Below, piece after piece: positions 19,386-27,284 of a stretch of 34,200 nucleotides of DNA; the stretch's first letter is position 1, and the number at the start of each line of letters is the position of its first letter. The translations under genes were made by a program, and so were the position numbers. Source of the stretch: Chara braunii (lineage: Eukaryota; Streptophyta; Charophyceae; Charales; Characeae); the NCBI GenBank assembly GCA_003427395.1, contig BFEA01000503.1:659492-693691 (forward strand), in the 5' to 3' direction. The notes beneath the pieces were generated by a model, which ran no database searches, was not told the DNA's origin, and saw nothing but the letters and a program-made list of their open reading frames with translations.

Positions 19386-20178
19386 CGCACCCACTTCCTT
19401 CTGATTGCAGTCGCCACTGCACTCGCACTTCAGTTTACCAAGGGCTGACTCCACTGTCCTCCACAGGCGTCGACATAGCCAACGCCCCTCAGGCCATATG
19501 CCACGGGCAAAAATGCAGCGGCAATGGAGCGGAACGTGGAACTCCCGGAAGCAAAGAACCAACGGGAGTTAGGCCACTCTGCCACATCAGCCTGTGACGT
19601 GGTGTGGACAAGCGCCTCCGGTCACCTGCGCGTGAGCAAAGCGCCTGGTTGAGAGAGGAGATGGTCGCCATCGCTGCCGCGCACCTTCACCATGGCCTAT
19701 CCGTGCGGTGTCCCAACCTTGGGCGGGGCATAGTGCTCCTGGTAGCGCTGAGCCCGACCCAAGGCCCGCCCACATCCTTAGGGTTTGTCTTGAAGAATTT
19801 CAATTGGATACTAAGGATAACATTCAAATTTCAATGTGCGGTGTGTTTTTTAGGTAGAATCTTGGTATGAGTCAGATAGGGGTCACCGCTTTCATAATGC
19901 ATACATAACCATAGTGCTCTGACGTGTGGATGGGATATGCGAGTGAGATGGGAGTTTCTCTAGATTGGAGGGGTCTGGACACTCCCTCTCACTAGGGCTA
20001 CATAGGAGGCGAGATGAATCGATGCGCTGCTGCCATGAAAAGGTTAGTCAGACTTAATTCACCGTGTAGGGTTAGTCCACCGCGCAGTGTGATGGGCAGT
20101 TAATCCCCTAGTTTCGTAGTGATCAAAACCGCTCGTCATCTGTTATCCTCATGTTCAGATAATCAACCATAATGTTCA
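19386..20178. other. No recognised gene
   Basis: Several 60-100 codon frames occur on both strands (for example 19292-19597 plus and 19341-19562 minus). They overlap each other and have no recognisable domains. Confidence 0.4.
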
Positions 20179-20298
20179 GGGATGCTGGACCCGATTTCCA
20201 GCAGGTGCTGCTCCCCACCAATAGATGGAGCCTCCCGGGGAGTGCTAGTGGTGCCTGCTCTTACCAGCACCCCTAGCACCACCTCGGGTGTTTTCTCT

Positions 20299-20337
<39 letters not shown>
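20179..20337 (+). mobile_element. A-tailed SINE-like repeat, family A, copy 2
   Basis: Starts GGGATGCTGGACCCGATTTC and ends in a 39-base A run (20299-20337). The middle forms a hairpin: GTGCTAGTGGTG on one side, CCAGCACCCCTAGCAC on the other, around CCTGCTCTTA. The body matches 4319-4456. It lies directly against the 5' end of the gypsy remnant, so it may have inserted into or truncated that element. Confidence 0.75.
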
Positions 20338-20339
<2 letters not shown>

Positions 20340-20469
20340 TGTGGTGAGAGACTGGGTCTACATTTTCTGGACTGGACAACAACCCCGCACCCGCTATCCT
20401 TGGTGCAAATGCTGCAGATCTGAATAAAAGCAAGAACAACTCAAATACAGTCCATCGACCAGCAAGGTT

Positions 20470-21056
20470 AAGCAGAGGTGTCATCCAGGGCATTTACATC
20501 CACCCAGGACAACCCTGACACCCAGACCATCTAGAGCATCCAGAACATCTGGAGCTTCTACATTGCATCTCAGCACCACAGAGTGCCAATCCCTGTAGGA
20601 CATCTGCGGACTATATCCGAGGCCGCGAACGACAAGCTTCTCCAATAGTGTCAGAAGAATCAGAAGCGCTTCACCTATCAACGCGTTCAGCGTATGCTGA
20701 AAAAGAAGCAAGAAGACGAAAACGAAGCTAATCCGCCCCTAGTAGTCACCACAAACGCACCTAAACTAGCCCGAATCGCAGGTATCTCCTATGCTGAGAA
20801 AGATCACTTTGTACGAGTGCGATCGGTAGCGCGGAATGCGATTGTGAAGTCTGGGGCAAACCTTTTGATGCACTGATTGATACCGGATCATCGGCAGTCG
20901 CCATCTCCTTGAACACAGTCCGAAAAACTGGACGATTGAACTCTATCCTTCCTCTACCCGGGAGGGATAACTACGTCTTGGCCGATGAGGAAGCCATGAA
21001 TATCGTGGGAATCATCGAGAATGTCGCGATCAAGGTAGGTCGAGTGCATGTTGGCT
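20470..21056 (+). pseudogene. Gypsy gag-protease junction and aspartic protease core
   Basis: One frame reads through two TAG stops from about 20470 (HHRVPIPVGHLRTISEAAND, then KRFTYQRVQRMLKKKQ) to a TGA at 20874-20876. After a frameshift, KPFDALIDTGSSAVAISLN carries the protease active-site triad DTG (DTGSSA at 20879-20896). It continues to DNYVLADEEAMNIVGIIENV, and another shift occurs near 21050. Retroviral-type proteases of this family cut the polyprotein. The upstream part is the gag-protease spacer. No complete zinc knuckle remains, though WCKCC near 20401 may be its trace. Confidence 0.8.
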
Positions 21057-21578
21057 AATGCGTTGGTCATTGACGTACATTCCTACTCAATATTGTTAGG
21101 ATTACCCTGGGCGATGGCAGTAGGGGCTCGGGTCCATTTCGATTCAAAACAACTCGTCCTCACTCAAATAGGAGGGAAGCCCCAGACGCTCCCTCTCCGA
21201 ATCTCCACCCGATCCCCGCGGAAATATCCCGATATTGATTGGATAGGGATGATCCGGAATATTGAGAAACTCCCCTCGAACTCGGATTACCTTGTGCGGG
21301 AAGACGAGTTCAATGAGCATGAGTACGAGGAAGAACTGAGCGTAATGCCCAGCCACGAAGAGTGGGAGCAGTTAGTCGAAATGTTCGATTGCGAGGCGAA
21401 AGAGGAATTTCAGGTGATTCCTGCAACAACTCGGACGTTCGATCTAAGTTCGGGTAATAGCGACTCCAGCCGTCCCTTACCCACGGAAAACCAGACTCTC
21501 CCTACGACCTTTTTGGGAGAACCGATCTTGCAAATCTCAGACATGGCCAATCTTTTGGAACCCCCTCGCACATTATAG
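21048..21578 (+). pseudogene. Gypsy protease C-terminal part and protease-RT linker
   Basis: LANALVIDVHSYSILLGLPW (from 21051) is the usual end of a gypsy protease (the ILG(L/M) motif before strand end). About 120 codons of acidic linker follow. The frame stops at TAG (21576-21578) but continues in frame at 21591, so this was one polyprotein. Confidence 0.75.
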
Positions 21579-21590
21579 TACGAGGGCACA

Positions 21591-22763
21591 ATGTCCCTCC
21601 GAGCGAGGTATCAGCAGATGAACCAATACTTGGATCTCTCCGTCTCCCCTCCCCGATCACTACTCACGCAAGGAGCCGTGATTGCCTTGACCAAAGACAA
21701 GGCAGAGGCCCCGATCGTCGACGTTTCGGACCTCGTGAAGGAAATGACGGAATTGACAGGAGTCGGGATAGCCAAAAGCATTGATGACCCTGAGACCGAC
21801 GCTGAAATTAAAGAAACCGAAATGATCACTCCAGCAGAATCACAGATGATCACTACCGTCTTTTCGATCCAAACTAGCAGTTCAATGTTTTCCAGCGTCC
21901 ACAACAGGCGATCGCGAAGATTGGAGTGGATTGACACGCCTCTGAAGTCGAAAAATAATACGATAATCGCCATTCCCAATCATGTCCCCAAGGATGTCCG
22001 AGAATCCTTGATTAACATATTGCATGGCTATGCTTACGTATTGAGTATGGATGGCAGCGATATCGAGCTATCCACTATAATTGAACACGCGATCCTTACG
22101 AGGGATCATCCACCTATTAGTTGCGGTCCGTATCGATACTTGTCGGCGCAGAGAGCCGCCTCGTTCAAAAGAATCAAGGAATTTGAAGCTAATGGTTGGA
22201 TTGAGCCTGCTATCGAACCATGGTCGTTTCCAATAGTAATTGTGCCAAAGAAAGCAGGAGGAATTCGCATCTGTATTGATTACCGAAAATTGAACGATAT
22301 CACGATTAAAGATGTGTATCCTCTTCCTCGGATTGATGAAATGTTGGATGCTATTGGTGGCGCTCGATTCTTTAGCAAATTTGATATTCGACATGGATTC
22401 CACCATCTTCTAGTTCGAAAAGAAGACCACCCGAAAACGGCGTTCATTCTTTTCGGAGGAACTTGGCAATGGGTCAGATGTCCGATGGGGATTTGCAATG
22501 CCCCAGCCACGTTTCAGCGCGCGATGAATATGGTCTTCCAAAATTTCGTGCGAAAAACGCGGCTGGCGCAAAGCATAATCAATTATTGTGTGATTGTGTA
22601 TATGGATGATACCCTTGTGTTCTCTACTTCCTATGAGGGACACGTGCAGCACATTGAATGGGCACTACACGCGCTCAAGGACGCAGGGTTCAAGGTGGCG
22701 GTTGAAAAATGCCAGTTTTTTCTCACAGAGATCTCCTTCCTCGGCCACGTCGTCACGAGCTAG
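21591..22763 (+). CDS. Gypsy reverse transcriptase segment
   Basis: The longest clean open part of the element, 390 codons. RT motifs in order: WSFPIVIVPKKAGGIRICID, YRKLNDITIKDVYPLPRID, then FSKFDIRHGFHHLLVRKED (motif A Asp), FGGTWQWVRCPMGICNAPATF (motif B) and the catalytic VYMDD box (22596-22610). The thumb ends in KCQFFLTEISFLGHVVTS. TAG at 22761-22763 interrupts it just where the frame continues as GLQPDPQKV; related elements usually have a Glu codon here. The RT core looks chemically intact, but its polyprotein context is broken on both sides. It makes cDNA from the element RNA. Confidence 0.9.
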   Translation: MSLRARYQQMNQYLDLSVSPPRSLLTQGAVIALTKDKAEAPIVDVSDLVKEMTELTGVGIAKSIDDPETDAEIKETEMITPAESQMITTVFSIQTSSSMFSSVHNRRSRRLEWIDTPLKSKNNTIIAIPNHVPKDVRESLINILHGYAYVLSMDGSDIELSTIIEHAILTRDHPPISCGPYRYLSAQRAASFKRIKEFEANGWIEPAIEPWSFPIVIVPKKAGGIRICIDYRKLNDITIKDVYPLPRIDEMLDAIGGARFFSKFDIRHGFHHLLVRKEDHPKTAFILFGGTWQWVRCPMGICNAPATFQRAMNMVFQNFVRKTRLAQSIINYCVIVYMDDTLVFSTSYEGHVQHIEWALHALKDAGFKVAVEKCQFFLTEISFLGHVVTS

Positions 22764-22766
22764 GGG

Positions 22767-23500
22767 TTGCAACCAGATCCCCAGAAGGTGACAGCGGTGA
22801 AAGACGCGCCCGTACCGACTTCCATAATGCAGGTCCGCGCCTTTTTGGGTTTGGCGTCGTACTATCGAAGGTTTGTCAAGGGATTTGCAGCGATCGCGGG
22901 ACCACTCACGAATCTTCTGAAAAAGGATCAACCGTTGATGTGGACCCCGCAGTGCGATCGGACTTTCAGAGAACTCAAGGTGGCTTTGATTTCGGCCCCA
23001 GTTCTCATAAGGTCGGACCCAGGGAAGCCCTTTGTTCTCATAACCGATTGGCAGCCGGAAGCGATTTCCACAATTTTGGCTCAGGTGGGACCCGACGGTC
23101 TCGAACACGTGGTGGAATACGCATCTAAGACAGTGCCGACCTGCAAGCGCAACTAGCGGCCCCGACGGGAGAGTGTTACGCAGCCTTATGGGGGATCAGC
23201 CACTTCTGAGCATATCTGTGCGGTCGAAAGTTTACATTGGTAACCGATCACGAGTCGCTGTTGGCGCTAAAGAAATCCAAGGATTACTTGGGTATGATCG
23301 GACGATGGGCCACCATCCTGCAGAGCATGGACTTTGACATCTGTCATCGGAAGCACGAGAGGCACGGGAATGCTGACGGGTTGACACGACTGCACCGACC
23401 CGAGAAGGTCCTCAAGACCGAAGAAGTGATTCCATGGAACGAGCCGGAGGAGGAAAGCGGACCGCGATACGGACAGGTGGAAATTCTGTCAAAGGAGTGA
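22767..23500 (+). pseudogene. Gypsy RT connection and RNase H domain
   Basis: In frame with the RT after its TAG: VRAFLGLASYYRRFVKGFA (the standard gypsy connection), then RSDPGKPFVLITDW (start of RNase H; the usual TDAS motif is changed to TDWQ). The frame shifts near 23150. Then QLAAPTGECYAALWGISHF is followed by TGA (23207-23209), probably from an Arg CGA codon, and AYLCGRKFTLVTDHESLLAL resumes. It ends at TGA 23498-23500 after WATILQSMDFDICHRKHERH and NADGLTRL, the usual RNase H end. It removes RNA from the RNA-DNA hybrid. Confidence 0.85.
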
Positions 23501-23562
23501 GTGACACGTAGCTTCGCTCTGACCTCTCTGCAGCCCTAATCACTCTCTCTCCCCCTTCTCTC

Positions 23563-24462
23563 ATGGCTACCCCACCTGTCTCGGCGACCCCTTCTTCCCC
23601 TGCTGATTCCGGCCCTCTCGCCAGCTCGGCCTTCTTTGCCACCCTTCACGACAGATTCTGCTATTTTTGCACGTCGTGTATCATACAAGTATATGGGGTG
23701 AATTGTCATCCTTTTGAGACCGGACTAGTTGAATGGGTAAACTGTGCCACATGTGTCAATCGTGCACACGGGGCATGTGTTCGATATCGAACAAGTAGTA
23801 GGGAATGGAAATGCCCTCTGTGTAGGACGGACAAACTACCTACTGAGGTTCGATTCGAGGCTGCCCGTACGGACGGCCCTGAATACGACGAGAAATACCG
23901 ACGGGCGGAGGTCTGGACGGATAAAATCCTATTGGCTAAGCTGGTTGGGTTACCCTTGGATCATCTCACTAAGCACGACATACGTCGGGCTACCGAGAGA
24001 TCTCGGGATTACCGATGGATCAACGGTCACCTAGAAAAACGTAAAACTGACGGATCGGGACAATGGTTGACGGTTCCCCATCCTTTTCAGAGATATGACT
24101 GGACTAGGTCCGCGCACGAGGAACATGCCGCTCATTTTGCGATACGTGTCACCGAGGCAACTATCGATCAAAATCGATGGTTCTGGTCTAATATCCGCGA
24201 TGATGTGAAGCACGTGGTTGCTAACTATCTAGTCTGTGCTGCCGATCGCGCACCCCTTCGAGGGTCGAATACGATAGTTCCAACGGAGGTAGAACAGCCC
24301 TTTCAGCGGGGCAGTATGGATACGACTGACATAGACGTGCCACCTGGCCCCAACCATTGCGAATACTCCATCCTCTTGGTATTGATCGATCATTTCTCGA
24401 AGTATATCGAAGTCAGAAATAGCCACATACATCGATCGGTTTCTCTATACTCACCTAGATAA
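23563..24462 (+). CDS. PHD finger fused to gypsy integrase, N-terminal part
   Basis: The ORF opens 62 bp after the RNase H stop, behind a pyrimidine-rich leader. Residues 33-87 fit a PHD finger: C33-x2-C36, C61-x2-C64, x4-H69, x2-C72, then W82-K-C84-x2-C87, with the signature Trp two residues before the seventh ligand. PHD fingers usually read histone tails, so this could steer integration. That role is inferred. Integrase follows: an HHCC-like zinc domain (AHEEHAAHF, then VCAAD, with the last Cys replaced by Asp) and the first catalytic Asp in SMDTTDIDVPPGP (near 24315), then LVLIDHFSKYIEV. The frame is lost near 24430, so the tail after IEV is out of frame. Confidence 0.85.
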   Translation: MATPPVSATPSSPADSGPLASSAFFATLHDRFCYFCTSCIIQVYGVNCHPFETGLVEWVNCATCVNRAHGACVRYRTSSREWKCPLCRTDKLPTEVRFEAARTDGPEYDEKYRRAEVWTDKILLAKLVGLPLDHLTKHDIRRATERSRDYRWINGHLEKRKTDGSGQWLTVPHPFQRYDWTRSAHEEHAAHFAIRVTEATIDQNRWFWSNIRDDVKHVVANYLVCAADRAPLRGSNTIVPTEVEQPFQRGSMDTTDIDVPPGPNHCEYSILLVLIDHFSKYIEVRNSHIHRSVSLYSPR

Positions 24463-25192
24463 GGAAGAAATTCTAACCGACAATGGGTCCGAGTTCAAAG
24501 GTGAGGTAGAGGAATTACTCGCACGAAGAGGCATTACGCTTCGACATACGGCACCCCACGTTTCCCAGTCCAACGGGTTGGCCGAAAATGCCAATCGAAT
24601 GATTAAGACTGCCCTCCGAAGAAATCTAGAGGTGAGTGACACACGTCCCTGGCCCGAGATCGTATGTCAGATCGTCGGAATTCACCGGGCCACCGCCCAT
24701 GAATCCACGGGGTTCACCCCCTTCCAGCTTCGAACCAATAGCCTCCCATGTGTCGATTACCGGGGCAACTCGGGAATTGTCGAAGCAGGGGGTAGAAACA
24801 CGTGTGTCGCCCTTAAGGCCAAGGCCAAAAGGTATGCCGATTTAATGGAGAGGGCCGTACCGAAATTGGCTCTGAAGAGACAGAAAATGACCGAACTGGC
24901 CCACGGTAGACAGGTTCGTAGCTACGAGGCTCGGAATGGAAATGCGGGCCCACAACACCAATATAAGTTAGGGGACCTGGTGCAAGTACGCAAATGTGCA
25001 CGCGACCGTAAACTCGTTCCCAAGTTTTCTGGTTGTTTCCGCGTCGTCGAACTCGGTCCCAACGGTGCCAACACGGTGCGCATCGCGCCCGAGGCAAGCG
25101 CCAGCCATAGCTCTGTCCCCATCGTCCGCCATACCTCTTATATCCGTCCCCTCCCTCCCTCTGACATCCCTCCATCTCCCTCGTCCGCCTAA
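24436..25192 (+). pseudogene. Gypsy integrase, catalytic core end and C-terminus
   Basis: After the frameshift the core continues as EEILTDNGSEFKGEVEELL (second catalytic Asp at 24479-24481) and SQSNGLAENANRMIKTALR (catalytic Glu at 24584-24586). The two are 34 residues apart, against the usual 35. The C-terminus holds YKLGDLVQVRKCARDRKLVP and KFSGCFRVVELG, a GPF/Y-type module with Cys for Pro, and ends at TAA 25190-25192. The three parts of the DDE triad are present but in two frames. No chromodomain is evident. Confidence 0.85.
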
Positions 25193-25272
25193 GGAGAGGA
25201 CGAAGACGATCTAGTTCCCGCCTCGCTCTCTCCCTCCTGCTCCCCTCTTTCATCTTCCTCCCCGTCCTCGCC

Positions 25273-25752
25273 ATGAGTTTCATCACGGAGCGAGCTCTTG
25301 GCGATCATCTGCTGCAGCCACGTGGCTACATCTCCGAGATCCGGCAAGTTCGTCATCCACGGCTCAGTCCTGATCTGCGAAGGGTAGCGCAGTTGTTCTG
25401 CACCGAGGGAGTGTGTGTCGTTGCTGCTTTCCGATTCGCCGAGAGTCAGCAGGCAGTAGTATTGGCGGAGGTGGTGGCACTTCATCGACGAGCGGTTCCC
25501 GGAACGAGCCACGTCACCACGGTCGCCGCTTTCAGCGGCGACATCAGCACGATTAGCCCTTTGCAGCATACCGCGATCTTGACTTCCTTGCGAGAGTGGG
25601 CGCAGCAGATGTCGACTGATTGGCATCACGGTCTCGCGCGCCCGGGCTACAATATATTCCCGACATCCGGGACGGACTTCGACGTTCGCACTTCTCCGCG
25701 TCAGCCGACAGTCGCGCTCCCCGCCCTCATCCCCTTCCAAGGCCCCCAATGA
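25273..25752 (+). CDS. Extra ORF downstream of integrase, first part, unknown function
   Basis: A clean 159-codon frame, 80 bp after the integrase stop, behind a second long pyrimidine-rich leader and in the context GCCATGAG. The protein (SFITERALGDHLLQPRGYIS onward) is mixed in composition. I recognise no domain, signal peptide or membrane segment. Its stop overlaps the next start as ATGA (25749-25752), which allows either reinitiation or an ancestral fusion split by a frameshift. A minus-strand frame of similar length (25189-25749) is judged a shadow. Confidence 0.5.
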   Translation: MSFITERALGDHLLQPRGYISEIRQVRHPRLSPDLRRVAQLFCTEGVCVVAAFRFAESQQAVVLAEVVALHRRAVPGTSHVTTVAAFSGDISTISPLQHTAILTSLREWAQQMSTDWHHGLARPGYNIFPTSGTDFDVRTSPRQPTVALPALIPFQGPQ

Positions 25753-27284
25753 ACCGCGCCGCTCCCCTCGCTCCCCTCTCCACCTTCGGTCTCCCCTCTC
25801 TTTTCCCCACCTTTTGGCAATCCGACCTCCATCCTCGCCTTTCTCTCTTGCTCGAGCCTCTCGCCGTTCCGCTCCTCAATCCTGGGCATTGGCGGCAATG
25901 GCGGGTGTGGCGCGAGACCTTTGTCAATCTGTCTGTGTGCTTGGCCCGAGTGCAGGTGACGTGGACATGAACCAGTGAGCAGCCTGCGTGCATCGAGTAC
26001 CTGGAGTTGTTGATCCTGCAGGCTTGGAGAATGGACGTGGAAGGCGATCTTCTCGGTTTCCTCTTCGGATCGGTGCGGCCAGGCCATCGCCAACCTATCG
26101 TCCAAGAGCTCATCGTCCCGCTCGCGCAATTGGGTGACGATCTCCCCCTCGACATCGTTTTGCAAAGCGACGACAGTCCCGCTCCGCACGTCATCACGCA
26201 GACATTGGCACCGTAACTCCAGTGGAACGCTTGCTTGGAGGAGCCTGGGAGTGATAGCACTCTGCCATCACGACAGGAATACTTGAAGCCATACGGGATC
26301 ATCGATCACGCCTTCTATATGAAGGAGCCTGAGGCGCTTGAAGGAGGAGAGGAAGCCACTGAAGAAGAGGGTGACGCCGACGAGGAAACGTCGGAGGAGG
26401 GGAGTTATAGTGAGTAGAGCGAAGGGGAGCAGAGTGAGGAGGAGGAGGAGCTAGAAGAAGAAGAAGACGAAGAGGAGGAAGCCGAATCGGAGTGGGAGGA
26501 CTTGCTGGAAGAAGCGGCGTGCACAGGCACGGAAGCGGAAGATCCCGAAGCGGCACGTAGAAGAAAAGAGATCGCCACCAGGAAAAGCCAGTTGGAATTC
26601 ACCAGCGAAGCGAGCCCGTGCCTCAACGACGACCCGACCAAGGATCCAGAGCCCCCCGAGCCCGAAGATGGCGGATCAGCAACCACGGCTCCGAGCTCAT
26701 CGTGGCGGAGATGGAGTCGATCCCCCTCCCCCTCCACCCCAACCCGTCCCCCAGTTCGTCCACGTATCGGCCTTCGTCCCCGGTCATTATCCTGCCGTCC
26801 CCTTGATTATCTTACACTCTTCCAGATTTCTGCCCCCGTCACCTTTCCTCGCAACCCCTTTCCTCCCAATACCTTCGAGCACTTCTACTCCACCCGTCTC
26901 GCCGTCACCGTCCATCCCAGCCCTTCCCTTCAAGTCGCGAACCCCACGTTCTGTCTACACGTCCTCCTATTCAGTGTCGCGTGGCAACAGAATAACGCAG
27001 TAGAAGTCTACTGCGTAATCACGGGGACCATCCCCGCGTGTCGCCATCACGAGCTGTTTCGCGCGGCACTCTTTCGCACCTTCTCCACCTTCTACCCTGA
27101 CTACCTCGCCTCCCTACCCCGCAGCGGCGATCGGTTTCCTCGTTTCCACAGGCTCATCCGCTACGAGGAGCTCCCTATCACAGAGGAAGGGATCAACCGA
27201 TACCTGCCCCCACTCCCTCCCCGCCCTCCCCGTCAACACCCCCCCATGTATCGTATCCACTTCCCCATTCCCACCCGGCGTTGA
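25749..27284 (+). pseudogene. Extra ORF downstream of integrase, second part: acidic protein of unknown function
   Basis: One reading frame continues from ATG 25749 to TGA 27282-27284 through three in-frame stops (TGA 25968, TAA 26214, TAG 26415). The sequence stays protein-like on both sides of each stop. In order: a mixed N-terminal part (FWQSDLHPRL, then YLELLILQAWRMDVEGD), a strongly acidic stretch (about 26325-26510, mostly Glu and Asp), a basic patch (ARRRKEIATRKSQLEF), a proline/serine-rich linker, then a C-terminal part (FCLHVLLFSVAWQQNN, then FPRFHRLIRYEELPITEEGI). No known domain was recognised. It could be an accessory ORF of the gypsy element, which is its most likely origin from strand and adjacency. 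Confidence 0.5.

Larger units (their letters stand above)
20339..27284 (+). mobile_element. Decayed Ty3/gypsy LTR retrotransposon with extra ORFs
   Basis: Plus-strand remains run in the gypsy order: gag end, aspartic protease, RT, RNase H, integrase. In addition there is a PHD finger ahead of integrase and a further ORF group after it. Every coding part has stops or frameshifts. No pair of LTRs was found: the 5' side is cut at the SINE-like element and the 3' LTR, if present, would lie after 27284. Order and RT sequence place it in Ty3/gypsy (Metaviridae). It is a cellular genome element. Confidence 0.9.

Noticed and set aside
18317-19428. Minus-strand Ile/His/Ser ORFs up to 189 codons
   Set aside because: Translation of the GAT array.
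21576-22763. Stop-codon readthrough or altered genetic code, suggested by in-frame TAG at 21576 and 22761
   Set aside because: TGA and TAA also interrupt the same element and the LINE, together with frameshifts, so decay is the simpler reading.
24813-25749. Minus-strand ORFs of 157 and 186 codons
   Set aside because: They lie opposite integrase and the downstream ORF, are Arg/Glu-rich shadows, and have no motif.
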